Of a stretch of DNA of 64,000 nt, positions 1 to 8,342 are shown one piece after another; positions within the stretch are counted from its first letter, which is position 1, and each line of letters starts with the position of its first letter. The stretch is from SHZI01 sp041396045. Its GTDB lineage: Bacteria; Pseudomonadota; Gammaproteobacteria; Steroidobacterales; GCA-2729495. Location of the stretch: NCBI GenBank assembly GCA_041396045.1, contig JAWKZI010000002.1:186001-250000 (forward strand), written 5' to 3'. The notes under the pieces were generated by a model. It had not been told where the DNA came from and searched no databases. It was given only the letters and a program-made list of their open reading frames with translations. Position numbers and translations under genes: made by a program.

Positions 1-1183
1 TGGACCAGTGGCCAGTGGATGACCGAAGCCACTGGTGGTTCCGATGTGGGCTTGTCACGAACGCGCGCCGAACAGCGTGACGGCATCTGGCGTCTCTACG
101 GCAAGAAATGGTTCACGTCAGCCGCATCGTCCGCCATGGCGTTGACTCTGGCGCGACCTGACGGCAACGGGCCCGGCGGTCGAGGTCTCGCGCTGTTCTA
201 TGTTGAGACCCGCGATGCCAAAGCAGAGCTTGAACGGCATTCGTATCGAACGCCTTAAAGACAAGATGGGTAACACGCAAAGTGCCTACAGCCGAGCTCA
301 CCCTGGACGGTACTGCAGTGCAACTGTATGAAGACACTGGCGGCACGCGTGCCATGGAGCCCATGCCGTGATTACCCGCACGTGGAACAGTGTGTGCAGC
401 GTCATTCCCGTTTCGCAGCTGGGATTGGCCGAAGACTTCGCAGCGACGTGGCCTTCCGGGCACCGCTGTCTGAGCAGCCCCCGGCACTGGAAACACTGGA
501 TGACGTGGATGCTGAATCCGCCGCTGCCTTCCTGCTGGACCTTTGAGTTGGTGGCGCCGCTGGGTCGTGACGAAGGGCAGGAGTTGTCCGCCAGCGAGGT
601 GGCACTCCTTGGCCTGCTGACGCCGCTGGTCAAGGCAACCACCGGCAAGCAGGCAGCGGCGGGCCTCAGCGAATTGATCGAGGCCTTTGGCGGTGCGGGT
701 TACATTGAGGACACCGGCATTCCCGTACCGCTTCGCGACGGCCAGGTGCTGCCCATATGGGAGGGCACCACCAACGTGCCGTCGCTGGATCTGCTGCGCC
801 GTCCGGCGCTGATCGGGGGCATCACAGCCCTCAGGGAGCGCTGCCTCAGGGCTGGCCAGAGCGCGGGTGAGTCTGGGCGCGAGCCTGTACCTGAAACCGC
901 AGTGAAAGTTGCGAGCAGTGTCGCCGCCAGCGTTGCGGCTATCGATGCGGCCATCGGCTGGCTGTCGGCAGTAACCGATTCGGCGGAGCAACAACGGGGC
1001 GCGCGGCGCTTCATGCTGACCCTCGGGCGGGCGCTCGCGCTGGCTCTGCTGGCGGAACATGCAGCGATCCTGGCAACGGCTGATCAGCCTGGCAGCGATG
1101 ATGCGAATCGGGCACTGTCCATCTGCGATCGTTTTCAGCGCCTTGGCATCAATTGCCTGGGCCTCGATCGGCACCAGCAGTGA
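1..1183 (+). CDS. acyl-CoA dehydrogenase, AidB/ACAD11-like (5'-truncated, frameshifted)
   Basis: FAD-dependent acyl-CoA dehydrogenase oxidising an acyl-CoA thioester; substrate unknown. The gene runs in from before the window. Base 1 is already in frame, giving GQWMTEATGGSDVG, the hallmark of the middle beta domain of the AidB/ACAD11 branch. Pieces of the same protein appear in several frames: residues matching RLKDKMGTRKVPTAELTLDG near 245-300, and the C-terminal helical domain with GGAGYIEDTGIPVPLRDGQ and the signature WEGTTNVPSLDLL near 690-790. Breaks lie near 230, 270, 340-370 and 480-540. Its TGA (1181-1183) overlaps the GTG of the next gene, so the two were translationally coupled. Either a pseudogene or, more likely given similar damage in essential genes of this window, a gene with sequencing indels. 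The family is secure; whether it is functional is not. Confidence 0.75.
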
Positions 1184-1998
1184 CCAACCGTTCAGCAGAT
1201 CGCGAATCGTCAAACGTCGTGGTGATTACCGGTGCGTCCATGGGGATTGGAGCGGAGCTGGCTGTGCAACTGGCGGCGCCCGGCATCACGCTGGTCCTGG
1301 CAGCGCGCCAGCACGATCAACTTCAGATGGTTGCAGAACGCTGTCGTCAGCGTGGTGCAACGATAGAAGTCATCCCCACGGACGTCGCCGTGGAAACGGA
1401 CTGTCAGCATCTGATTTCACAGACTATCGCGCGCTGTGGTCGCATTGACATGCTGGTGAACAATGCCGGCGCCACCATGTGGGCCCGATTTGAAGACATC
1501 ACTGACTTGTCCATGCTCGCACGGATCATGCAGGTGAACTACATGGGCGCCGTGTACTGCACCGCCTATGCATTGCCACACCTGAAGGCCTCGCGGGGGC
1601 GAATCGTGGGCATTGGCAGTCTGACGTCTCTCACCGGCGTGCCAACGCGTTCCGGCTATGCCGCTTCCAAGCATGCGATGCGTGGCTTCTTCGACAGTCT
1701 GCGCATCGAACTTGCAGGCACGGGCGTGACCGTGACAATGATCTATCCCGGTTTTGTTGCCACTGGCATACGGGAAAATGCCACGGGGCCCGACGGCCAG
1801 CCGGTGCCCGTTGATCCGATCGATCCTGCCAATGCGATGAGCGTTGAAGAATGTGTGCAACAGATCGTGGTGGCGATACGTCGGCGGGCCAGGGAGTTGG
1901 TGATGACGCCCAGAGGCCGAATGGCTCAATGGCTGAAACTGCTGTCGCCGACCCTGGTTGATCGCATTGCCAGACGCGCAATCGAGCGGAGCCGGTAG
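1180..1998 (+). CDS. short-chain dehydrogenase/reductase (SDR)
   Basis: NAD(P)-dependent oxidoreductase with a classical Rossmann fold, 272 aa. Visible motifs: TGASMGIG dinucleotide-binding loop (residues 17-24), NNAG (94-97), a catalytic Ser near 147 in GIGSLTS, and YAASK with Tyr160 and Lys164. I chose GTG 1180 because it overlaps the stop of the acyl-CoA dehydrogenase (GTGA); an in-frame start at 1153 would lie inside that gene. The next gene begins 3 bases after its stop, so it sits in a tight operon with a dehydrogenase upstream and a hydratase/lyase set downstream. It could oxidise a hydroxyacyl or hydroxy-acid intermediate of that module; the substrate is not readable from sequence. 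Confidence 0.9.
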   Translation: MTNRSADRESSNVVVITGASMGIGAELAVQLAAPGITLVLAARQHDQLQMVAERCRQRGATIEVIPTDVAVETDCQHLISQTIARCGRIDMLVNNAGATMWARFEDITDLSMLARIMQVNYMGAVYCTAYALPHLKASRGRIVGIGSLTSLTGVPTRSGYAASKHAMRGFFDSLRIELAGTGVTVTMIYPGFVATGIRENATGPDGQPVPVDPIDPANAMSVEECVQQIVVAIRRRARELVMTPRGRMAQWLKLLSPTLVDRIARRAIERSR

Positions 1999-2001
1999 TC
2001 A

Positions 2002-3315
2002 GTGTCCACCCGCCGTGAAATGGCCAGCGCCAGTGCTGGCGCTGTACCCTCTGCAATGACACTGACCGAGAAGATCCTGGCTCGTGCATCAGGTCGGACC
2101 GCGGTCCAGCCCGGTGAAATCCTCACCTGCAAGGTGGATCTGGCGCTGCTGCTGGATTCAGGCGGGCCGCGTCGTATCTGGCCGCGGCTCAGGGAACTTG
2201 GCGCAGGCGTCTGGGATCCCGAGCGTATCGTGCTGTGTTCAGATCATTTCACTCCAGCCGTGGACGCGGAATCGGCGGCCATCCTGCAACTCACGCGGGA
2301 CTTTGCCGCGCAGTTCGGTATTCGGAAATTCTTCGATATGCGTGGTATTGGCCATGTGCTTCTGGCGGAGCAGGGTCTGCTTCAGCCGGGCATGTTTGCC
2401 GTTGGTGGCGATTCCCATTCCAGCATGGGCGGCGCATTCGGTTGCTTCATGGCCGGCTTTGGCGCCATCGAAATGACCGGCGTGGTTGTGACCGGTGAAA
2501 TCTGGATTCCCGTGCCGCAGACCTTGAGGCTGAACTGGTACGGTCGCTTCGCTCCCGGCGTGGTTGCCAAGGACATCATGCTGTTCCTTTGCCGGGAGAT
2601 TGGCATGGAAAACAGCGGAACGGTTCTGGAATACGGTGGCGATACCGTCCAGGAGATGTCGATCTGGGAGCGTATGGTGCTGACCAATATGTCTGCAGAA
2701 CTGGGCGCCGATTCCGGACTGGTGGAAGCCGACGCGACCACGGTAGAGGCGCTGATCGCGGCAGGCCGGGAGCCAGCCGCTGACTGCCTTGCCTGGCGCA
2801 GCGATACGGGTGCCCGATACGTGGAAGTGCGGCAGTTCTCGGCCGAGGCGCTTGCACCCCAGGTCGCCGCACCACATTCTCCGGCGAATTCCGCGCCTGT
2901 CGACGCCTTTGGCAACGTGTCTGTGGATCAGGCAGATATTGGTGCCTGTGTCGGCGCCACGTTGTCAGACCTGCACATGGTTGCGCAGGTGTTGAAGGGG
3001 CGTCGTGTGGCCCGGAACACCCGCTTGCTGATCGCCCCGGCCTCAACCCGGGTCACAATCGATGCTGCCGCCGACGGCACACTCGCAACGCTCACGGCTG
3101 CCGGCGCCTATCTGCTGCCAACCGGTTGCGGCGCATGCGCTGCGCTGGGCGCCGGCGTGCTGGGCGAGAAGGAAGTCTGTATCTCATCGACCAACCGGAA
3201 TTTTCGCGGTCGCATGGGCGCCAACTCTGCCGAGGTCTATCTGGCCTCACCGTACACAGTGGCGGCATCAGCGGTTGCTGGCCGGATTGCGGATCCCCGG
3301 GAGTTTCTCGCGTGA
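2002..3315 (+). CDS. aconitase-family hydratase/isomerase, large subunit (LeuC/DmdA-like)
   Basis: Large subunit of a two-subunit [4Fe-4S] hydro-lyase of the LeuCD/homoaconitase/dimethylmaleate hydratase type, about 437 aa. Three cluster cysteines can be placed: IGACVGA (equivalent of GSCTN) and PTGCGACAALGAG, followed by EVCISSTNRNFRGRMG, a typical family block. Substrate-binding GGDSHSSMGG is present. The GTG at 2002 has a CGGAG-like ribosome site; ATG 2056 (MTLTEKILARA) better matches the usual LeuC N-terminus and is the alternative. It overlaps the small-subunit gene by GTGA. No 2-isopropylmalate synthase or dehydrogenase lies nearby, and an isocitrate-lyase-superfamily enzyme follows, so a leucine role is unlikely. 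The closest known combination is dimethylmaleate hydratase DmdAB with dimethylmalate lyase. Confidence 0.88.
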   Translation: MSTRREMASASAGAVPSAMTLTEKILARASGRTAVQPGEILTCKVDLALLLDSGGPRRIWPRLRELGAGVWDPERIVLCSDHFTPAVDAESAAILQLTRDFAAQFGIRKFFDMRGIGHVLLAEQGLLQPGMFAVGGDSHSSMGGAFGCFMAGFGAIEMTGVVVTGEIWIPVPQTLRLNWYGRFAPGVVAKDIMLFLCREIGMENSGTVLEYGGDTVQEMSIWERMVLTNMSAELGADSGLVEADATTVEALIAAGREPAADCLAWRSDTGARYVEVRQFSAEALAPQVAAPHSPANSAPVDAFGNVSVDQADIGACVGATLSDLHMVAQVLKGRRVARNTRLLIAPASTRVTIDAAADGTLATLTAAGAYLLPTGCGACAALGAGVLGEKEVCISSTNRNFRGRMGANSAEVYLASPYTVAASAVAGRIADPREFLA

Positions 3316-3812
3316 AGCCGGTCGAGGGCCGCGCCTGGATTTTTGGCGACAATATCAACACTGACATCATGGCGCCCGGTTTGTACTTCAAGGCACCGAT
3401 GGAGGTCATGGCGCTACATTGCCTGGAGGCCGCCGATCCGTCCTTTGCGGCTGCCGTTCGTCCGGGCGACATTATTGTTGCCGGTCGTAACTTTGGAGTG
3501 GGTTCGGCACGGGAGCAGGCCGCCATGGCATTGACGCATCTTGGTGTGGGTGCCGTTCTGGCGGTGTCTTTCGGCCGAATTTTCTATCGGAACGCGCTGA
3601 ACTTCGGGCTTCCTGCCCTGGTGTTCAGCGAGTCATCAGCGATTGCAGCGGGTGATCTCCTGCGGCTGGATCCGGTTGTCGGCCAACTGCAAAACTGCCG
3701 TACCGGTCGGCTACACACCTTGCCCGGTCTGCCGACCCATCTGCTGCCGATGGTCGCCGCTGGCGGCCTGATGCCCTGGTTAAAGCTTCGCCTGAAGGAG
3801 GAACGACCCTGA
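3312..3812 (+). CDS. aconitase-family hydratase, small subunit (LeuD/DmdB-like)
   Basis: Small (swivel-domain) subunit pairing with the preceding large subunit, 166 aa, close to the usual 160-200. Recognised from WIFGDNINTDIMAPGLYF near the N-terminus and GRNFGVGSAREQAAMAL, the family's substrate-recognition block, near residues 57-73. Start GTG 3312 overlaps the large-subunit stop (GTGA); its TGA (3810-3812) overlaps the ATG of the lyase gene. Stoichiometric co-translation of the two subunits and the lyase is therefore expected. The substrate is unknown and follows the large subunit. Confidence 0.88.
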   Translation: MKPVEGRAWIFGDNINTDIMAPGLYFKAPMEVMALHCLEAADPSFAAAVRPGDIIVAGRNFGVGSAREQAAMALTHLGVGAVLAVSFGRIFYRNALNFGLPALVFSESSAIAAGDLLRLDPVVGQLQNCRTGRLHTLPGLPTHLLPMVAAGGLMPWLKLRLKEERP

Positions 3813-4694
3813 TGTCGCACGCACGACGCTTGCGGGAACTGCTCGCCAACAAGCCCTTTATCGCGCCTGGTTGCTACGACGCCTTTACGGCGCTGCTGAT
3901 CGAGCAGGAAGGATTTTCCTGTGCCTATGTAAGCGGTGCCAGTGTGGCATTTACCCGTCTGGGCCGCCCGGATATAGGGCTCACGACCCTGACGGAGGTG
4001 GCCGACACAGTTGGCAATATTCGTGACCGCGTGACTTTGCCGCTGATCGTTGATGCCGACAATGGCTATGGCAATGCGCTGAACGTGCAACGTACCGTTC
4101 GGCTGCTCGAAAAGAGGGGTGCCTCGGCCATACAGCTCGAAGATCAGACCATGCCCAAGCGGTGCGGCCATCTGGATGGCAAATCGCTGATCAGCAGCGG
4201 GGAAATGGTTGGCAAGTTGAAAGCCGCCCAGGACGCCCGCGCCCACGCCGATACCGTCATCGTGGCCCGCACAGACGCAATCACCGTGGATGGTTTCGAA
4301 GCAGGACTGGCCCGTGCTCCACGCTTATGCCGAGGCCGGTGCCGACGTCTTGTTTGTCGAGGCGCTGCGGAGCTCTGAACAGATGGCACAGGTCGGGCGC
4401 GAGTTGGGTGCGGGCGTGGCTCTGCTGGCCAATATGGTTGAGGGCGGCAAGACCCCGTTACTGACCATTGATGAACTCGGTGCCCTTGGATTCCGTCTGG
4501 CCATCTTCCCGGGTGCCATGGTCCGCGTTGTAGGTCGGGCGGCGAGCGACTACCTGGCGACGCTGATGGCCAACGGCACTACCCGCGACATGCTCGACCG
4601 GATGTGGGATTTTTCGAGGCTGAATGATGCCATCGGTACCGATGAGTTGTTGCGCCACGGCGAGCGCTATGCAACTGCCAGGGACGGCGGCTGA
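3812..4694 (+). CDS. isocitrate lyase/PEP mutase superfamily C-C lyase (frameshifted)
   Basis: Probable Mg-dependent 2-alkylmalate or methylisocitrate-type lyase. The beta-barrel starts with APGCYDAFTALLIEQEGF and contains DADNGYGNALNVQRTV and EDQTMPKRCGHLDGK. The KRCGH motif, with its catalytic Cys, marks C-C lyases (isocitrate, methylisocitrate, dimethylmalate lyases) and is not the EDKxxPKxNS of true PEP mutases. One frame break lies near 4310; downstream, AYAEAGADVLFVEAL continues the same protein, giving about 293 aa in total. It is translationally coupled to the two hydratase subunits. By analogy with DmdAB-Dml it may cleave the hydratase product to pyruvate plus a short acid. Databases often label such proteins oxaloacetate decarboxylase or CPEP mutase. 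Confidence 0.85.
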
Positions 4695-4783
4695 ACTGTG
4701 GAGGAAGCTGCCAACGGCGTCCGGTACAATTCCCGTTTTCGTGTTGTGGGAGGTTGTCGGCCGCGGGCCGGCACAGTCAGGTA

Positions 4784-5572
4784 GTGACGGCGAATTCATT
4801 AACCGAAGGAGCCGTTGGGCAGGGATCGCTCGACGACGTACAGGTTGAATTGTTCAGGCGCGACGGTTACGTCGTCGTTCCCGGATTGATCGGCCGCGAG
4901 GAGATGGCCCTGATCCGGCAGTGGACCGACGAAGTACAGGGTTGGGCGGAAACCCCCGGCAAATGGATGAAGTACTTCGAGCAGGATGACGAAGGGCGGC
5001 GTCTTTTGAATCGGGTCGAGGACCTTATGCCCTTCCATGCCGGATTTCGTGGTGTCGCCCAGTCTTTGTCATTGGCCGGGAGTTGCAGTCAGCTGTTCGG
5101 TGAGCCTGTTGTTCTGTTCAAGGACAAGATCAATTTCAAGCAGGCGGGCGGCGGCGGCTTCGAGCCGCACCAGGACATACAGGCGGGCTGGTCGCGCTAT
5201 GCCAAGCTGCATATCACGGCACTGGTAACCATCGATCCCAGTACCCGGCAAAACGGCTGCCTGGAGGTAGCCACCAATTTTCGGGGACAGCGGTTGATCG
5301 GGGCGGAGTGGGAGCCGCTTACGGCTGAGCAACTTGCCGGTATCGAGTGGCTGGCGATAGAGGCAGAACCCGGAGACGCAGTATTTTTTGATTCCTATGT
5401 GCCACACCGCTCCGGCCCCAATCTATCCGACGATCAGCGTCGGGTGCTGTATTACACCTACAACCGGGCTTCGGACGGTGATCATCTGCGTCAGTATTAC
5501 GCTGACAAGCGCCAGAGTTACCCGCCGGATATCGAACGGGAGGCGGGCAAGGAATACCGCTACCGCGTATGA
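4784..5572 (+). CDS. PhyH-family 2-oxoglutarate/Fe(II) dioxygenase, PhnY-like
   Basis: Likely non-haem iron oxygenase hydroxylating a small organophosphonate, about 262 aa. The facial triad is visible: His129 and Asp131 in GGGGFEPHQD and distal His208 in DSYVPHRSGPN, with an Arg shortly after for 2-oxoglutarate. The loop before the first His (FKDKINFKQAGGGGF) and the C-terminus (YYADKRQSYPPDIERE) resemble, from memory, 2-aminoethylphosphonate dioxygenase PhnY. GTG 4784 is my preferred start; TTG 4754 is in frame upstream. Its TGA overlaps the ATG of the PEP mutase gene (ATGA), and a TACAAT box lies at 4725-4730. No PhnZ lies nearby, so a biosynthetic tailoring role, such as making 1-hydroxy-2-aminoethylphosphonate, is inferred. 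A generic PhyH oxygenase is the alternative. Confidence 0.75.
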   Translation: MTANSLTEGAVGQGSLDDVQVELFRRDGYVVVPGLIGREEMALIRQWTDEVQGWAETPGKWMKYFEQDDEGRRLLNRVEDLMPFHAGFRGVAQSLSLAGSCSQLFGEPVVLFKDKINFKQAGGGGFEPHQDIQAGWSRYAKLHITALVTIDPSTRQNGCLEVATNFRGQRLIGAEWEPLTAEQLAGIEWLAIEAEPGDAVFFDSYVPHRSGPNLSDDQRRVLYYTYNRASDGDHLRQYYADKRQSYPPDIEREAGKEYRYRV

Positions 5573-7197
5573 GTGCCCCGGCCATCCGCAAGACCGCGCA
5601 GTTCCGGCAACTTCTGGGGCAGCAATGAACGAGTGCTCTGCTCAGCGCAATGGTGGCATCAGCGCAAAAATAGTTGAGGAAGCCGGATTTCGTGGGCATA
5701 TGGGCTGGCGGCTGTCGGTTTCAGTACGGCGTGCGGGACTCCAACGAAGCGAGCTGGACCCAGATCCTGGAAATGCTGGAGTTCATGGCGGATGCAACGA
5801 CTATCCCGATCCTGCTGGACGGCGATACCGGCTACGGCAATTTCAATAACGTGCGGCGCCTGGTTCGCAAGCTGGAGCAGCGCGGGATTGCTGCTGTCTG
5901 TATCGAAGACAAACTCTATCCCAAGACCAACAGCTTCATCGACGGGGACAAGCAGCAGCTTGCAGACGTTGATGAGTTTTGCAGCCGGATAAAGGCTGGC
6001 AAGGATGCGCAGGCCGACGATGACTTCGCGATAATCACCCGGGTGGAAGCCTTCATTGCCGGTTGGGGACTGGGTGAAGCGCTGCGCCGGGCCGAGGCCT
6101 ATCACGCCGCGGGTTCCGATGGCATCCTGATTCACAGCGCGCTGACACGTCCGGTTGAGGTATTGGCATTCCAGAAGGAGTGGGCGGGGCGTTCACCCGT
6201 GGTGATCGTGCCGACGAAGTATTACGCGACACCCACCGATGTGTTTCGGGAGGCGGGCTTCTCCATTGCCATCTGGGCCAACCAGGTATTGCGTTCCGCC
6301 GTAGCCTCAATGCAGGAGACTGCCGCGACCATTGCCCGTGTGCAGAATCTGAGATCAGTGGAAGAGCACATTGTGCCGGTCAAGGAACTGTTCCGGCTGC
6401 AGGGCGCATCGGAGCTTCAGGAAGCCGAAGAGCGGTATCTGCCGCGACAACAGGCTCGTTCGCGGGCAGTAATCCTGGCTGCATCGCGTGGCTCGGCGCT
6501 GGGCGAACTGACGGAGCAGCGACCGAAGACCATGGTGAGAGTACGCGGACAGCCTTTGTTGTCGCACATCGTGGCTGCCTACAACGCGGTCGGGATCAAA
6601 CGAATACGGGTTGTCCGTGGGTACAAGCCAGCCGCCGTGGATTTGCCTGCACTGAGTTATACGAACAATAGCGAGTACGCCGAAACCAGCGAGTTAATGT
6701 CACTCAGCATGGCCCTCGGCGATGATACTGACGACAGCATGGATCTGTACATCTCCTTCGGTGACGTCATTTTCAACCGCTATATTCTCGATTCGCTGCG
6801 CGAGAGCGATGATGACCTGACGATTACCGTCGACACCGAATGGCATGACTCGGTAAATCGTGGTCGGGCTGCTGACTACGTTCGCTGCACCCAGGCCTAT
6901 TCCAGGAGAAACTTCTATCAGCCGGTTTTCCTGGAGCGCGTGGCAGAAGACCTGGCAGAAGAGATGATTCATGGCGAGTGGATGGGCTTCCTGCGGGTAA
7001 ATGCCGCGGTACTGTCGAAATTCAGAACCACCGTGGCAGCACTGGTGGCCGAACCTGAAAGCCGGATGGCGAAGTTGCATCACCTGCTCTCGCGGTTGGT
7101 AGAGCAGGGCGATCGTCTGCGCGTGTTGTACACCACTGGTCATTGGCTCGATGTTGACAGCCTGGAAGATGTGGTTGCGGCGGGAAATTTCCGGTGA
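5569..7197 (+). CDS. pepM: phosphoenolpyruvate mutase fused to a nucleotidyltransferase domain (N-terminus frameshifted)
   Basis: PEP mutase converts PEP to phosphonopyruvate, the committed C-P bond-forming step. The signature EDKLYPKTNSF (EDKxxPKxNS) is intact, preceded by LLDGDTGYGNFNNVRRLVRK and followed by ITRVEAFIAGWGL. After about residue 290 of the intact part comes a nucleotidyltransferase-like domain (SRAVILAASRGSALGELTEQ, then RPKTMVRVRGQPLL). Its pyrophosphorylase loop lacks the usual GxGxR pattern, so this domain may be impaired. The clean reading frame starts at 5674. The missing N-terminus (RKTAQFRQLL, then NGGISAKIVEEAGF) is encoded from ATG 5569 across several 1-base breaks between about 5620 and 5715. 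It overlaps the dioxygenase stop and the decarboxylase start. Confidence 0.93.
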
Positions 7198-8342
7198 TCG
7201 AAGCGGAGCGATTTGTACAGGCTGCGCGCCGTCGCGGCTTTGGGCTGTATACAGGGGTGCCGTGTTCGTATCTGACGCCGTTCATCAACTACACGATAAA
7301 GACACCTGAATTGCGTTACGTTGGCGCCGCCCAGGAGGGTGAGGCCGTAGCCATTGCGGCTGGAGCAACCCTGGGCGGGCTGCCGTCGGTAGTCATGTTT
7401 CAGAATTCCGGCCTCGGCAATGCAGTCAACCCGCTGACGTCGCTGACCTACACGTTCCGGCTGCCAGTACTGGTTATCGTTACCTGGCGTGGAGAACCAG
7501 GCGGCGCAGCGGATGAACCGCAGCATGAATTGATGGGTGCGATCACGCCCCGGCTACTTGAATTGATGGATATACCCTGGTCATTCTTTCCCGTCGAAGA
7601 CACCGCGGTCGATCCAGTGCTGGACCTGGCAATGACTCATCTGCAGACGGCTCACCGGCCTTTTGCCCTGTTGATGCGCAAAGGCAGTGTTGCCCCTGCA
7701 AGCCTTGGTGTTGCAGCTGCCGCTGCAACCACCGCCAGACCAGAACCAAAGGATTTGATGCCGCCGCCTGCGCGGAGCCAACGGCATGAAATGCTGAAGG
7801 CAATCCAGGCTGCAGCAGGGAAGCAGGACATCGTAGTCGCGACGACAGGCTTCACTGGTCGTGAACTGTACGCGCTTGGCGACCTCGCGAACCAGCTTTA
7901 CATGGTCGGATCGATGGGCTGTGCTGCCAGTCTGGGACTGGGCCTGGCGATTGCCCAGCCGACGCGACGGGTAATCGTGATTGACGGTGACGGCGCTGCG
8001 CTTATGCACTTGGGCGGCATGTCCGCGCTGGGTGCCGAGCTGCCGCCAAATCTCGTGCATGTGCTGCTCGACAATGGCCAGCATGAATCGACCGGTGGGC
8101 AGGCCACGGTGTCGGCTGGCATCAGTTTTTGTGGTCTTGCTGCCAGCGCAGGTTATCCGCTGGTGTCGACCATTGCCGATCCGGCTGAACTTGAGACCAG
8201 CCTCATGAATCGTACTCCCGGATTGCGCTTTATACATGTCCCGGTCGTGCCCGGCGTCATGGCGAATCTGCCGCGGCCGGCCATGGCGCCTGCTGATGTG
8301 GCGGCACGTTTCAGGGGCTGGCTGGCATCGTCTGCTGTCTGA
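7194..8342 (+). CDS. ppd: phosphonopyruvate decarboxylase
   Basis: Thiamine-diphosphate enzyme turning phosphonopyruvate into phosphonoacetaldehyde, which pulls the unfavourable PEP mutase reaction forward. 382 aa, typical for Ppd. The N-terminal PYR domain contains GVPCSYLTPFINY and GAAQEGEAVAIAAG with the TPP-activating Glu; the C-terminal PP domain has GDGAALMHLGGMSALG ending in LLDNGQHESTGGQ. Start GTG 7194 overlaps the PEP mutase stop, and its stop overlaps the aminotransferase ATG, so the three core phosphonate enzymes are one translational unit. Sulfopyruvate decarboxylase is related but would not fit these neighbours. Confidence 0.94.
   Translation: MIEAERFVQAARRRGFGLYTGVPCSYLTPFINYTIKTPELRYVGAAQEGEAVAIAAGATLGGLPSVVMFQNSGLGNAVNPLTSLTYTFRLPVLVIVTWRGEPGGAADEPQHELMGAITPRLLELMDIPWSFFPVEDTAVDPVLDLAMTHLQTAHRPFALLMRKGSVAPASLGVAAAAATTARPEPKDLMPPPARSQRHEMLKAIQAAAGKQDIVVATTGFTGRELYALGDLANQLYMVGSMGCAASLGLGLAIAQPTRRVIVIDGDGAALMHLGGMSALGAELPPNLVHVLLDNGQHESTGGQATVSAGISFCGLAASAGYPLVSTIADPAELETSLMNRTPGLRFIHVPVVPGVMANLPRPAMAPADVAARFRGWLASSAV

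Noticed and set aside
113..1213. Long minus-strand ORF (366 aa) opposite the acyl-CoA dehydrogenase
   Set aside because: Antisense of coding DNA with high GC; Arg/Gln/His-rich translation without any family motif.
2002..3812. Leucine biosynthesis leuCD
   Set aside because: No leuA or leuB nearby, and the pair is translationally coupled to an isocitrate-lyase-type enzyme; a leucine role is not supported.
3812..4694. Second PEP mutase
   Set aside because: Carries KRCGH with catalytic Cys, not the EDKxxPKxNS motif, so it is a C-C lyase of the same superfamily.
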